64,000 bases of DNA from VBAS01 sp963773465 (GTDB lineage Bacteria; Bacteroidota; Bacteroidia; Chitinophagales; Chitinophagaceae). The stretch covers positions 744,001 through 808,000 of the forward strand of contig CAVZBF010000004.1 of NCBI GenBank assembly GCA_963773465.1, written 5' to 3'. Shown here piece after piece: positions 1 through 9,568 of the stretch; position 1 is the first letter of the stretch; every line of letters begins with the position of its first letter. The position numbers and the translations under genes were made by a program. The notes under the pieces were generated by a model, which was not told the origin of the DNA, ran no database searches, and saw nothing but the letters and a program-made list of their open reading frames with translations.

Positions 1-44
1 CACGATTCTGAATGTTCTTATTTGAGGCATATCCAAATTTACAA

Positions 45-470
45 TTATTTCTTTTGTTCCATGTATTGAAGCACATCACCTGATTCAATTACCGGTTTGT
101 CATCCACATCGCCCTGGTACCAGTAGATCCATGCATTGGTGATCTTATCATCAATATGAATTTCTGTTATATCCCGTTTATAAAGTTGTGTTTCATCAAA
201 GCCAACATGCACGCCTTCATAATCATCAAGCTGGCCAATTGCCCAGGCAAATTCCTTTTCATTCCTGATCTTATATAGTTCTCCAATGATGAATTTATTT
301 TCGTCCGTTGGTTTAGCGGCGGGATATTCTCCAAGATCAAATAATTTGCCTTTCACCTTTGCTTCTCCAACCAGGTCCAAATAGCGGCTGATATATTCAT
401 AAGCAGGGCTGCGGAAACCACTGCGCAATGAGCCATACACAAAAAGCTGGTAAACCTCAGGTTTTTTCAT
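45..470 (-). CDS. Gamma-glutamylcyclotransferase (GGCT/AIG2-like) family protein
   Basis: A 141-residue GGCT-fold protein. The signature is visible: YGSLR at residues 12-16 (substrate loop), GELYKI at 63-68, and LDDYEG at 81-86, whose Glu85 sits where the family's catalytic Glu is expected. Members cyclise gamma-glutamyl peptides to 5-oxoproline or act on gamma-glutamylamines; the substrate here cannot be read. There is no signal peptide, so it should be cytoplasmic. It is the last gene of the leftward rsfS-ftsH-LUD run, and its start overlaps the end of the LUD gene by 14 bp, so cotranscription is likely. Confidence 0.85.
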   Translation of the reverse strand: MKKPEVYQLFVYGSLRSGFRSPAYEYISRYLDLVGEAKVKGKLFDLGEYPAAKPTDENKFIIGELYKIRNEKEFAWAIGQLDDYEGVHVGFDETQLYKRDITEIHIDDKITNAWIYWYQGDVDDKPVIESGDVLQYMEQKK

Positions 471-1126
471 GCATTAAAAGTACGCAACTATGCATCAACC
501 AAAAAACAATATACTTCTTTGGACCGTGTACTCCTACCACTAATGTTTTTTCAATATCCGCTGTGCGGCTGGGGCCCGTGGCAAATGTTATCAGCGAAGG
601 AAGTTTGTCATTGTATTTTTCTTTTACTAATGTCAATGCATCTTTTACATCAAACACCAGTTGGTTGCTAAATGCAATACAAATATGAATCGGGAGCATA
701 TACACTGGTTGTTCTGCCGCTGATGACTGTGCTGCACTCATTACAATGCTTCCTGTACGGGCAACAAGACATTCACAGCCGGTAATACTTACATCGCAAT
801 CAGCAAGATCTTTATCTGTAAATCTTTCTTCGGCTGATCCGCCGACAAGCTCTTTAATTTTATTTTCAACACAATACACTTTTTGCCAGTCGCTTTTTTT
901 AATAAGACTGTTGAATTGAAAAGCCAGCTCCTGCCGGTTGACACAAAAAATAAATCTGCCCCGCAGTGCATTGAATTGTTCTGCAAATACAACTTCAAGT
1001 TCTTCTGATGAGGCAGGGAATACAGATTGATTGCCCTCACTTTGTGGAAAAGGAAGAGGCGTTGAATGACTCAACGCCTTTCGTATTTTTTTGAGAATAT
1101 GTTTCTTTTGATGGAGAAAATTTCAT
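457..1126 (-). CDS. LUD-domain protein, LutC/YkgG-like (frameshifted start)
   Basis: LUD-domain protein of the LutC/YkgG type, linked in characterised relatives to lactate oxidation with LutA and LutB. The diagnostic C-terminal run TGPSRTADIEKTLVVGVHGP is present, as are the middle TGCECLVARTGSIVM strand and a cytoplasmic profile. The main open frame begins near 1074, but the family start MKFSPSKE lies at 1126-1103 in another frame and joins HILKKIRKAL after one extra A near 1102, so I extend the gene to 1126. The end is also uncertain: removing one T from the poly-T near 500 would stop the protein at HGPKKYIVFG. It follows ftsH by 14 bp, a common Bacteroidota arrangement. The lutB in this window is 26 kb away, so a role outside lactate use is possible. 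Confidence 0.75.
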
Positions 1127-1140
1127 TCCCGGTTATTTAA

Positions 1141-3255
1141 TTAAGCCGGTAAAGGGAACATCCCCGAACCAGCTCCTTCCGCTCCCTCGGGCGAATTTTT
1201 TTCTGCAGGCTTTTCAAATGGCTTTGGCTGGTCAACGATCGGCTCCGGCAACGGAACATCAAGCACTTTCTTTTCTTCAAAAGGACTTTTACCAATCAAT
1301 GCTTCTACATCACTTTGGAAAAACACTTCTCTTTCTAATAATGCTTCAGCAAGTATTCTTACCTGCTCTTTTTTCTCTATTAATAAATTCTTTGTTCTTG
1401 CATATGCATCATCAATCAGCTTACGTACTTCCTCGTCAATCATTTTAGATGTTTCTTCAGAATATGGTTTTGTAAAAGAATTTTCCTGTTGCGGATCATA
1501 AAAACTTATATTTCCTACTTTATCATTCATTCCATAAACAGTTACCATCGAGTAAGCAATTCTTGTGATCTGCTGCAGATCATTTTGTGCACCGGTTGAA
1601 ATTTTACCAAAGAAAATTTCTTCGCTGGCTCTGCCACCCAAGTGTCATACAGATCTGGTCCATCAATTGATCGGTATTATACAGGTATTGTTCTTTCGGA
1701 GTATATTGGGCATACCCAATGCTGCAGTTCCTCTTGGAACAATGGTTACTTTCAACAACGGATAAGCATGTTCAAGATACCAGCCGCAAATAGCATGGCC
1801 TGCTTCATGAAAAGCAATGATCTTTTTTTCTTCCGGAGAAATGATCTTGTTCTTCTTTTCCAATCCACCGATCACCCTGTCCACTGCATCCTGGAAATCT
1901 TCCATCTCCACAGCTTCTTTTCCTTTTCTTGCAGCGATCAATGCAGCTTCATTACAAACATTGGCAATATCTGCTCCGGCAAAACCAGGAGTTTGTTCAG
2001 CCAGTTTATGAATATCAAGTTTTTCAGAAATTTTAATTGGTTTAAAATGCACTTTAAAAATTGCTTCACGTCCTTTCAGATCAGGTTTGTCAATAGAAAT
2101 CTGCCTGTCGAAACGACCCGGACGAAGCAATGCAGTATCCAGTACATCGGGACGGTTGGTTGCGGCCAGAACAATGATACCTGCATCAGTTCCAAAACCA
2201 TCCATTTCAACCAGCAATTGGTTCAATGTGCTTTCTCTTTCATCATTACTCATCATCACATTCTTTCCTCTTGCACGGCCAATGGCATCTATTTCATCAA
2301 TAAAAATGATACAGGGAGCTTTTTCTCTTGCCTGTTTAAACAGATCACGAACACGGCTGGCACCAACACCTACAAACATTTCCACAAAATCAGAACCACT
2401 CAAACTAAAGAAAGGAACCTGTGCTTCACCTGCCATTGCTTTTGCCAACAAGGTTTTACCTGTACCGGGAGGACCGATCAACAATGCACCTTTTGGAATC
2501 TTACCACCAAGGGCTGTATATTTTTTAGGATTTTTTAAGAAATCAACGATCTCCATCACTTCCACTTTTGCTTCATCAAGACCTGCTACATCAGCAAAAG
2601 TGATATTTACTTTTGTTCCTTTATCAAATAAAGTAGCTTTTGATTTACCAATATTGAAAATACCACCGGGACCGCCACCGCCACCTGCACCACCACTCAT
2701 TTTACGCATTAGCAATATCCAAATAGCAAGGAATAATAATACAGGCAATAAAAAATTTAATATGCCGGAAAACCAGGTACTGTCTTTTTCTACGGAGTAA
2801 GGGTCATATGACTGGTTAAAATCATTGGGAGGAAAAGCTTCGGGATTTTGTTTTTTAAAATCAAGAATTTCTTCCCTGAACCGTTCATTCGATTCGAAAG
2901 TAAATTGCGGAGCTTTTTCATCTTTCTTGTTTGAAATAGGGCTGCTTGGTAATTTATCTGCATAGTATTTAATACTATCCTTCTTAACAGAAACTCTTAC
3001 CACATTCTTATTTGGTATCTCCACATATTTTTCAACATGATGCTTAAGCAACATGCTTTTAAAATCTTCAACGGTTATTTGCTGATATTTTTTTGCAAAT
3101 GGACCATATATGCTAAAACCAATTACAGTTGCTAATAATATCGCCCATATCCAATAACTGCTGAACTTAGGCCCTTTCTTATTATTATTTTCATCACGGT
3201 TTGGTTGAAACCGCGGAAATTGTTTTTCGTTTTTATTGAATTGTTCTTGTGACAT
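1141..3255 (-). CDS. ftsH: ATP-dependent zinc metalloprotease FtsH (two compensating frameshifts)
   Basis: Membrane AAA+ protease that degrades misfolded and regulatory membrane proteins. Two transmembrane segments (about residues 34-50 and 163-182) flank a periplasmic domain. Next come a Gly-rich linker, Walker A GPPGTGKT (261-268), Walker B IIFIDE (316-321), the second region of homology ATNRPD to RPGRFDR (366-384) and the zinc site HEAGH (483-487). The reading frame breaks after GTAALG near 1717 (one T missing) and is restored near 1640 (one G extra) at LGGRASEEIFFG. The segment between reads correctly once corrected. The changes compensate and lie in a conserved stretch, so I treat them as sequence errors. 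The C-terminal 60 residues are Pro/Glu rich. It lies downstream of rsfS and upstream of the LUD gene. Confidence 0.95.
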
Positions 3256-3321
3256 TTTTCCTTATCTCAGTTAAACGGTTCTCTAAATTTATTTACTATA
3301 ATATACTCCTATCAAAGCTCT

Positions 3322-3729
3322 TTAGTTTTCGTCATGTTCATCTGCTACTGCATCACTCCACATTTCCTCGAGCTTATAAAATTTCCTTGTTTCTGTCAGC
3401 ATCACATGTACCACCACATTTACATAATCGATCAAAACCCACTGCAGGTTTTTCATCCCTTCGTGGCGGTAGGGGTATTCGTCACATTTTTTTTTCATTT
3501 CCTGCTCCACATGTTCCGATATAGCCCTTACCTGCGGCTGACTGCTTGCTTCACAAATAATAAAAAAATCGGCAACAGCTTCATTTATTTTTCTCAGGTC
3601 AAGTGAAAGAATATTTTCACCTTTTTTCTCCTGTATGGCGTTGATGATGGTTTTAATGAGTTTTGAATTCTTCGTTAAGCGGACCGTACTTTTCTTTTTT
3701 CTTGTAGCCAAAACTGACAATTGTTCCAA
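3322..3729 (-). CDS. rsfS: Ribosome silencing factor RsfS
   Basis: RsfS/YbeB/Iojap protein, 135 residues. It binds ribosomal protein uL14 on the 50S subunit and blocks subunit joining when nutrients are scarce. Family features are LDLRKINEAVADFFIICEA (residues about 44-62), the RAISEHVEQEMKK helix and EGMKNLQWVLIDYVNVVVHV, followed by the ETRKFYKLEEMW tail. An N-terminal basic extension of about 20 residues precedes the domain. It is the first gene of the leftward rsfS-ftsH run and is divergent from birA with about 130 bp between them, a conserved Bacteroidota layout. No frame defects. Confidence 0.93.
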   Translation of the reverse strand: MEQLSVLATRKKKSTVRLTKNSKLIKTIINAIQEKKGENILSLDLRKINEAVADFFIICEASSQPQVRAISEHVEQEMKKKCDEYPYRHEGMKNLQWVLIDYVNVVVHVMLTETRKFYKLEEMWSDAVADEHDEN

Positions 3730-3858
3730 TAATTTGTTTTTTAAGTTTGGGTTTTTTGTTGTTCGTTACCGTTTATTAATTACTGGTTTAAAGTTTATTC
3801 CAGAAAACAAACACCTGGTAACAAGAAACCTGTTTATTTTGTCAAAAATAGTAATTAA

Positions 3859-4732
3859 TTGCCACTACCATCTCCCGGCAATCCCATTGGAATGCCATTT
3901 ATTGAGTTGCAATCAATAGATAGTACCAACAAATATGCCATGGGTCTTGCTCATGGAAATCATCTGCCGGACGGACAGGATGAGGTTCAACATGGTACAG
4001 CAATCTTTACTCACCAACAAACAGCAGGTAAGGGTCAGCGTGGCAAGAATTGGGTGTCTGAAAAAGGCTCTAACATCGCTCTTAGCATTCTGTTAAATCC
4101 TTACCCACTAAGGATTCAAGACCAATTTCGATTGAGTATTTGTACAGCAGTTAGCGTTTATGAGTTTTTTTCTAAATATGCAGGAGATGAAACAACAATA
4201 AAATGGCCCAATGATCTTTATTGGCGTGACAGGAAGGCAGGGGGAATTTTGATAGAGAATGTGATTGGAAGTCCGGAGCCGGAAGCCAGGCGTCGGGAGT
4301 CAGGAGCCGAAACTCAAGAATTACAAACTCATCATTCATCTCCCCATAGCGATCAGGACATCACTCATAATTGGAAATGGGCTGTGGTGGGAATCGGCAT
4401 CAATATCAATCAAACTGCTTTTACTCCGGAGCTGCGTAATCCTGTTTCATTAAAACAAATAACCGGAAAAAATTATCAGCCGGTTGAACTTGCACAAGAG
4501 CTTTGCGTGGTAATTGAGAGAAATTATCAGTTGCTGATCAACGGAAATTTTGCGTCTCTGTTTAAGAGTTACCAGGATCATCTTTACAAAAAAGATGAAA
4601 CAGTGAAATTGAAAAAAGACAATCGTGTTTTTGAAACAATAATTAAAGCGTGTTTCAGAAACAGGACAATTAATCACGCAACATTCAATAGAAGAAAGAT
4701 TTGAGTTTGGAGAGGTGGAATGGATGATATAA
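3859..4732 (+). CDS. birA: Biotin-[acetyl-CoA-carboxylase] ligase BirA (repeat-derived insert, frameshifted end)
   Basis: Biotin protein ligase: makes biotinyl-AMP and transfers biotin to the carboxylase carrier protein. Visible motifs are SIDSTNKYAM, the adenylate loop QTAGKGQRGKNW, KWPNDL with the biotin-contacting Lys, GGILIE and VVGIGININ. There is no N-terminal DNA-binding domain, so it is a ligase only. A TTG at 3859 and an ATG at 3892 (MPFIELQ) are both possible starts. Between GGILIENVIG and WKWAVVGIG there are about 30 unexpected residues (4268-4370) encoded by a GGAGTCGGGAGTC-type repeat and kept in frame. An extra C near 4652 shifts the last codons; correcting it gives QLITQHSIEERFEFGEVEWM and a stop at 4730-4732, the usual family end. 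Confidence 0.88.
4271..4308 (+). repeat. GGAGTC-type dispersed repeat inside birA
   Basis: A degenerate run of GGAGCC/GGAGTC units, such as CGTCGGGAGTCAGGAGCC. It belongs to the same family as the repeats at 25300-25368, 25566-25628 and 55370-55424. It is translated in frame as part of an Arg/Glu/Ser-rich insert in BirA. Confidence 0.6.
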
Positions 4733-4746
4733 GTCTTTGTGTCAAA

Positions 4747-4777
4747 TTATTAATTATTGATTATTGATTATTTATTA
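4747..4777. repeat. ATTATTGATT-type AT-rich tandem repeat
   Basis: Tandem TTATTAATTATTGATTATTGATT units lie between the convergent ends of birA and the DUF5777 gene, followed by a CTACTGACTCC stretch. Similar runs occur at 26741-26776 (inside a gene) and 56633-56662. The 120-bp intergenic space holds nothing else that I recognise. Confidence 0.55.
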
Positions 4778-4851
4778 CTATGCTTATACCTATTCTTACC
4801 TATTACTATCGACTACTGACTCCAGGCTACTTACTTTGACCTTTCTGACAT

Positions 4852-5772
4852 TTATGACTTCTTCTTATCTCTGAACAACATAAAATTTCTTGAAATTGTA
4901 AACGCCCAACGAAATTCACCATCACCCCAGTTAGTAACCGTTTTACGAATAAAGCGATTCTCCAGGATATCAACTGCATTCGTAAAATTCAAATGAAAGA
5001 CGTGTCCTTCGGTTACAATTTCAAATCCTATACCGAGCGGATCATAGAATTTGCCGAGGGAGTCTATACTTCTTTGAGATCTGAAGGGGTGAAAATAATC
5101 AGCAAGGATCACAATCTTTTTGCTAAGCGGGATGCGGATAGCTCCACCCAAAGCAAAAATGTTGTTATTATCATAAGCAACGACGTGGTTTGTATGAAGG
5201 TATAACGGGTTTAACTGAAAACTAACCTTTCCCATTTTTCTTGCGAGCATCAGTTGTATGATCTGGCTGTGACGATCGCCAAAATCTTGAAATGAAGTTT
5301 CCTGGTTTGCAAGTGATGACCTTTTTTGAGCAGATACTACATCGTTAACATACATGGTTAGCGAAATTGGATGTTGCGGATCGTTTTCCATTTGTTGCAA
5401 GAGCTGCCATTTTATTCCCAGTTCCCACTGTTGTGTAACAAATAATCCTTTTGTTCTTGCAGCAACAATGTTGAATTTATCACTAAGGCCTAACTGAAAC
5501 CCAATGCGTACATCAGTGGAGTTATCCAAACCAAAAAATCTTCTAATGCCGCCGAAATCGCCGCCAATATCGCCAAAGTTGTGCGCAACATTAAATTCAA
5601 GAACACCTTTCCTTAATACTTCTACTGATTTTGTATTAATGACTTTTTGCGAATAAAAAACTTTGGCAGGCGTACCCTCATCTTTTTGCGGTGTTTTTAT
5701 CGCCACCGAATCTTCCTGGGCAAAAGAATGTATACTTAAAAATATGGCGACGAAAGAAATAAACTGCTTCAT
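4852..5772 (-). CDS. DUF5777-type outer-membrane beta-barrel protein
   Basis: A 306-residue protein with a signal peptide (MKQFISFVAIFLSIHSFAQ). It then has alternating hydrophobic and polar strands typical of an outer-membrane barrel, for example VLEFNVAHNFGDIGG, DVRIGFQLGLSDKFNIVAAR and FRWAFTISRNFMLF. The pattern KVFYSQKVINTKSVEVLRKG followed by FNVAHNFGDIGGDFGGI is what I know from the DUF5777 family of Bacteroidota, whose function is unknown. It is monocistronic on the leftward strand and converges on birA. No enzyme motif is visible. Confidence 0.7.
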   Translation of the reverse strand: MKQFISFVAIFLSIHSFAQEDSVAIKTPQKDEGTPAKVFYSQKVINTKSVEVLRKGVLEFNVAHNFGDIGGDFGGIRRFFGLDNSTDVRIGFQLGLSDKFNIVAARTKGLFVTQQWELGIKWQLLQQMENDPQHPISLTMYVNDVVSAQKRSSLANQETSFQDFGDRHSQIIQLMLARKMGKVSFQLNPLYLHTNHVVAYDNNNIFALGGAIRIPLSKKIVILADYFHPFRSQRSIDSLGKFYDPLGIGFEIVTEGHVFHLNFTNAVDILENRFIRKTVTNWGDGEFRWAFTISRNFMLFRDKKKS

Positions 5773-5877
5773 ATTATTGTTTTGGTTTTAAATAAATCGA
5801 AGCTTTGATTCTGATGGTTGCTTATTCTCTATAAAATTAGAATATGTATTTGCGAAATCCTAAACCTAATAGATGGT

Positions 5878-6339
5878 TTATTTGAAAGCCTGAAGTATCT
5901 CCTCGGCATGTGCCTTATTCTTTGGCTTATGAAATATCTTTTTGATAATTCCTTTTTCATCAATAATAAAAGTTGTACGCAGAATGCCCATGTATTCACG
6001 ACCGAACAGTTTTTTCATATCATGAACACCATAAAGCGCAGTGATCTTATTTTCATTATCGGCGATGAGCGGAAACGGAAGCTTGTATTTTATTTCAAAT
6101 TTCTTTTGTGCTTTTTCATTATCAGGACTCACCCCTAATACTTCAAACCCATTTTTCTTAAGTAAAGAAAAATTATCCCTCAGATTGCATGATTCAAGCG
6201 TACAGGTTGGCGAACCGGCTTCGGAATAAAAATATAAGATCAATTTCCTTCCTTTATAATCAGCTAAAGAAATTTTATCACCATTTTGATCTTTGCCGGA
6301 AAATGCCGGCGCCTTATCGCCTTCCTGTAATGTTATCAT
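5878..6339 (-). CDS. bcp: Thioredoxin-dependent thiol peroxidase (peroxiredoxin Bcp/PrxQ)
   Basis: Peroxiredoxin of the PrxQ/Bcp class, 153 residues, reducing H2O2 and organic hydroperoxides with thioredoxin as reductant. The start EGDKAPAFSGKDQNG and the strand LILYFYS are typical. The peroxidatic Cys is C46 (PTCTLESC) and the resolving Cys is C51, the CxxxxC spacing of this class. EAGSPT replaces the commoner KADTPG. No signal peptide, so cytoplasmic. The start codon lies a few bases from the repeat that begins at 6342, so its promoter probably overlaps that repeat. Confidence 0.92.
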   Translation of the reverse strand: MITLQEGDKAPAFSGKDQNGDKISLADYKGRKLILYFYSEAGSPTCTLESCNLRDNFSLLKKNGFEVLGVSPDNEKAQKKFEIKYKLPFPLIADNENKITALYGVHDMKKLFGREYMGILRTTFIIDEKGIIKKIFHKPKNKAHAEEILQAFK

Positions 6340-6341
6340 AG

Positions 6342-6457
6342 ACCCTAAATCCCTAAAGGGACTTTTAATTAACTACAAATGAAATTCTTCTTTTTTTAAT
6401 TTCCCACTTCAGCTTATTTCTTTTTCAAGGAACTTTTCGATTTAAGTCCCTCTTTAG
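6342..6457. repeat. CCCTAAAGGGACTT-bounded palindromic element
   Basis: An element of about 115 bp between bcp and the M23 peptidase gene. The left end is CCCTAAATCCCTAAAGGGACTT and the right end (6441-6457) is its imperfect reverse complement AAGTCCCTCTTTAGGGG. The interior is AT-rich and non-coding. Similar CCCTAAAGGGAC palindromes are, from memory, dispersed in Bacteroidota genomes. Confidence 0.55.
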
Positions 6458-6467
6458 GGGACAGGGG

Positions 6468-6511
6468 TTCCTTGTTCCTTGTGCCTTGTGCCTTGTGCCT
6501 TGTGCCTTGTC
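6468..6511. repeat. CCTTGTGCCTTGTG tandem repeat
   Basis: Five or so tandem units of CCTTGTGCCTTGTGCC/CCTTGTTCC abut the palindromic element on its left and the stop of the M23 gene on its right. It is the reverse complement of the repeat translated inside purH at 23622-23676. Confidence 0.75.
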
Positions 6512-6515
6512 CCCT

Positions 6516-8318
6516 TTATTTCTTTCTTATAACCGTCTTCTTTTTCTTTTTATATATTTTTTTCTTTGGCGGTGGTGTATATGGATATTTTTTAAACCAC
6601 CATGTTTTCTCAGTTATGTTACCAACTAAATCTTCAACTCTTACTTTCAGCTCATGAAGGCCGTAGGGACACTGCTCATCAAAAAAATAAACATAGCTTC
6701 TTCCCTTATCGTTCGAAAACATCAGCCATTCGCTATCCAGCTCGGCACGAAAAGATCTTAAAGCAAAATTATCAGAAGGTGTAAAAACAATTTTATTTAA
6801 AGGGCTAAGGTCGAGTGTATCCTTCCCTTTTGCCGGTGCATTTATGGTTGGCGAAGTACTATCGATGAAAGCCTGGAAAATTCCGAGATTATCAAATGAA
6901 GCTGCTATCCATCCGTTCTGCCATTCCGCTTTTCTTATTGACCTGGCGCCCTTCCATTCTTTTACCATCATCAATTTGTTTTTTAAATCATCCTTAACGG
7001 GTTTTACAGCTTTTAATCTTACTGAAAAAGCTGAATGTAAAGGATAGACAGGATCACCAAAGCGATGTTGCGCAGTAACGGCCCCGGGAGAAAAAACATT
7101 TTGCTGGTAATATGTAAAAGGAATGCTATCATACAGGCAGGTCTCGGGCATATACACTTCAAGTTCTTTTTCCTCAATAATATTTACCTGGCCTGGTATG
7201 AGCAATCTTCCATTCGCCGGTCTTTTTATTTTTTTTGCAAGACTATCACTGTATTGAACCTGGAAAAATAATGTTGAAAGATTTTCATCGGCATCGAACA
7301 CATCGATGCGTATGTCATGAGTAATCGTATCGTTCAATTCAATTATCCCCGTGCCATCTATTTCTTCATAAACCCGGCCAAGAAAACCCGGAAGCATTGA
7401 AAGATGCTGAACAAAAGAGCCGCCGGCATTCCTGTATCTTTTATCAATATGTGCATTGATATAATCTGATTCCCGATAATCCATGCTGTCAATAACAAAC
7501 GCAATTTGTGGTAATGAATCATAATAGAGGTAAGCTGCATAAATTCCATTTGCGCCGTTCGATTCGCTTACACGGTCGGTAGCCGTTATAGCAAAACTCA
7601 GTTTATCATGCCCGGTTAAGATTTTACGCGGCTTTGTAAAATACCCACTGTCAGTTTTGATCACCGGGACCATCTGTGCTGTTTGTAAATATGTGCTTAT
7701 GCTTCTGTCGTAGATAGCAAGTTTAGAAATTGTGGGAGGCACATCATCTTTAATATCAAAACCAAAAAGTTGCGGGTTCAGCGATCTGCCGCTTTTTGTA
7801 TCTATTATTTCAAAGTGCAAATGCGGGCCTTGTGAACCACCACTATTCCCGCTTTTAGCTATCTCATCTCCCTGCTTAACCTTAAAATCGTTTGGAGAAA
7901 AATCCAGTTCGATTGCCCATGATTCTTTTTCCGTTTGTTTATCCCTTACATATTTTTCCAGGTCCGGAAAAAAACTATTCAAATGAGCATATAAAGTTGT
8001 GTATCCATTTGGGTGCTTAATGAGAATAAATTTTCCAAAACTTAACGGCCTTATACCGATATGTGCGATATATCCATCAGCGGACGCCAAAACGGGAAGG
8101 TTCTCTTTTTGATTTGTTCTTAGGTCGAGTCCCATATGCCAATGTCCCGGGCGCAGCTCCCCAAAGTTTGCGGTAAGAGAGATGGGAATATCGAGCGGAT
8201 TGGCAAAATAACCCTGGGGATATTTGTTGCTGTCAGTTGTTTGACCCTCAGCATTTAAAAATGAAAATAGTAAGAGCGCAAATGCAACTTGTTGTATAAA
8301 AAAATTGTCTTTTTTCAT
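6516..8318 (-). CDS. Secreted M23-family metallopeptidase (LytM-like)
   Basis: A 600-residue exported peptidoglycan peptidase. A signal peptide (residues 1-25) precedes the LytM/M23 domain. Zinc and catalytic residues are visible: HMGLD (H61, D65), YAHLN (H112) and GPHLHFE (H166, H168). The domain is placed at the N terminus and is followed by about 400 residues of beta-rich sequence with no domain I recognise, ending in a Lys-rich tail (KKKIYKKKKK). The catalytic set is complete, so it is probably an active endopeptidase cutting cross-links. It is monocistronic and divergent from the MORN gene, with 76 bp between the starts. Confidence 0.88.
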   Translation of the reverse strand: MKKDNFFIQQVAFALLLFSFLNAEGQTTDSNKYPQGYFANPLDIPISLTANFGELRPGHWHMGLDLRTNQKENLPVLASADGYIAHIGIRPLSFGKFILIKHPNGYTTLYAHLNSFFPDLEKYVRDKQTEKESWAIELDFSPNDFKVKQGDEIAKSGNSGGSQGPHLHFEIIDTKSGRSLNPQLFGFDIKDDVPPTISKLAIYDRSISTYLQTAQMVPVIKTDSGYFTKPRKILTGHDKLSFAITATDRVSESNGANGIYAAYLYYDSLPQIAFVIDSMDYRESDYINAHIDKRYRNAGGSFVQHLSMLPGFLGRVYEEIDGTGIIELNDTITHDIRIDVFDADENLSTLFFQVQYSDSLAKKIKRPANGRLLIPGQVNIIEEKELEVYMPETCLYDSIPFTYYQQNVFSPGAVTAQHRFGDPVYPLHSAFSVRLKAVKPVKDDLKNKLMMVKEWKGARSIRKAEWQNGWIAASFDNLGIFQAFIDSTSPTINAPAKGKDTLDLSPLNKIVFTPSDNFALRSFRAELDSEWLMFSNDKGRSYVYFFDEQCPYGLHELKVRVEDLVGNITEKTWWFKKYPYTPPPKKKIYKKKKKTVIRKK

Positions 8319-8394
8319 TCAGAAGGCAAATTAACACAAACCTTGCCGCAACTATTTTAATCATTGCCTAAATTCGGGCTAAATAAGAACCATC

Positions 8395-9108
8395 ATGGCC
8401 AAAACTATTTTATCAAAAGCAAAAGCAGTAACCTTTGCCTTGCTTTTGTTATCCTTTTGCGCATACAGCCAGATTTGTGAAGTTGACAGGGAGTCTTTAA
8501 AAGGAACATACACGGGAGATTGTAAAAAAAATAAAGCACATGGAAAAGGAAAAGCCGTGGGAACGGATACCTATGAAGGAGATTTTAAAAATGGTATTCC
8601 TGATGGCAACGGGAAATATACATGGAGCAATAAAAATGTATTTGAAGGAAGGTATGTGAAAGGATTGAGAGAAGGAAAAGGTACAATGACTTTCAAACAG
8701 GTGAACGGACAGGATAGTATTGTAGAAGGCTACTGGAAGAAAGATGCATATGTTGGTAAGAATGAAAAGCCCTACCAGGTACTTTCAAAAACATCCTCAG
8801 TAAGAAGCGTAGAAGTGGAATATGCTCCGGACAATATTGGCAAGGTAAAAGTTATAATTACCAATACAACAGGAGGAACAGGGACAAGCGTAGGCATTAC
8901 TCCCAAAGCAAAGGTTGACAATGTTGTTGTATTAAAAGGAAATTTTCAAAGACAGACTAATCTTGAGAGTCACTACAAGAGCACTGAAACAACTTTTTTA
9001 GAGATCACTTTTCCTTTTCGTATAAAACTACAGATTGGAAGGGAAGAAGTAGAAGTTGAAATGTTTGAAGCAGGCAGCTACACTATTAATATTTCAATTA
9101 ACAATTAG
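8395..9108 (+). CDS. Secreted MORN-repeat protein
   Basis: A 237-residue protein with a signal peptide ending near YSQICEVDR. Three to four MORN repeats cover about residues 40-105, with cores GDCKKNKAHGKGKA, YEGDFKNGIPDGNGKYTW and FEGRYVKGLREGKGTMTF. MORN repeats usually form a rigid scaffold that binds proteins or lipids. The C-terminal 110 residues are beta-rich without a known domain. The ATG at 8395 directly follows AAGAACCATC, and no Shine-Dalgarno is seen. A strong terminator follows at 9129. Function unknown. Confidence 0.8.
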   Translation: MAKTILSKAKAVTFALLLLSFCAYSQICEVDRESLKGTYTGDCKKNKAHGKGKAVGTDTYEGDFKNGIPDGNGKYTWSNKNVFEGRYVKGLREGKGTMTFKQVNGQDSIVEGYWKKDAYVGKNEKPYQVLSKTSSVRSVEVEYAPDNIGKVKVIITNTTGGTGTSVGITPKAKVDNVVVLKGNFQRQTNLESHYKSTETTFLEITFPFRIKLQIGREEVEVEMFEAGSYTINISINN

Positions 9109-9128
9109 TAAATACACTACTCATTCAG

Positions 9129-9170
9129 TCCAATTAATTTCACATGTGTGGAATTAATTGGATTTTTTTT
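9129..9170 (+). terminator. Rho-independent terminator after the MORN gene
   Basis: Hairpin TCCAATTAATT, a 12-nt loop region, then AATTAATTGGA (11-bp arms), followed by eight T residues. It lies 20 bp after the stop codon of the MORN gene. Confidence 0.85.
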
Positions 9171-9300
9171 ATTTTAATGTGCAACAAATTTGGAACGCCG
9201 TTTGTCTTACTGTTGAAGGGTCAGTTTCCAATAATACCAACAGGTAGTCCCTGTGAAAGCCAGGATTGAATTTTATCCGATTACCATAAACCTTAGACAG

Positions 9301-9498
9301 ATGAAACAATTTAACCACAGGATCTTTATCGCAGCAGTCGTTGTTGGCGGATTATTTATCGGCGCAGTAAAAGGACAGGATGCCCGTAGCCGCTGGATAA
9401 GCAAAATGAAAACCCGTGACGAAAACAGGAAAGTAAAACACAATCCGAATGAAGTTATTCTCGACGATTATGAAATTGCTTCCTATCACAAGAGTTAA
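9301..9498 (+). CDS. Small secreted protein of unknown function
   Basis: A 65-residue product starting at the ATG at 9301; an upstream in-frame start near 9253 would place a poor leader before the signal peptide. MKQFNHRIFIAAVVVGGLFIGAVKGQ is a clear export signal. The mature part, of about 40 residues, is charged: DARSRWISKMKTRDENRKVK followed by HNPNEVILDDYEIASYHKS. No family recognised. It is free-standing between two terminator-like hairpins. Confidence 0.55.
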   Translation: MKQFNHRIFIAAVVVGGLFIGAVKGQDARSRWISKMKTRDENRKVKHNPNEVILDDYEIASYHKS

Positions 9499-9556
9499 GA
9501 TATCTCGTTATTAAAATTTATTTGAGACAGCCGTACACTACAACCTCCGTTTCCCT

Positions 9557-9564
9557 TACTTTTG
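9557..9564 (+). promoter_or_regulatory. Bacteroidota-type -7 box (TACTTTTG) before carB
   Basis: TACTTTTGCACC matches the Bacteroidota -7 consensus TAnnTTTG. A good TTG at the expected -33 spacing is not obvious. Transcription would begin around 9570, at the hairpin described next. Confidence 0.5.
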
Positions 9565-9568
9565 CACC

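Noticed and set aside
1640..1720. Programmed ribosomal frameshifting in ftsH
   Set aside because: Two opposite single-base changes without a slippery site or structure; one-base edits restore the family sequence exactly.
1642..2800. Long plus-strand open frames of 237 and 298 residues
   Set aside because: They lie antisense to ftsH, have no recognisable protein features and share the codon shadow of the real gene.
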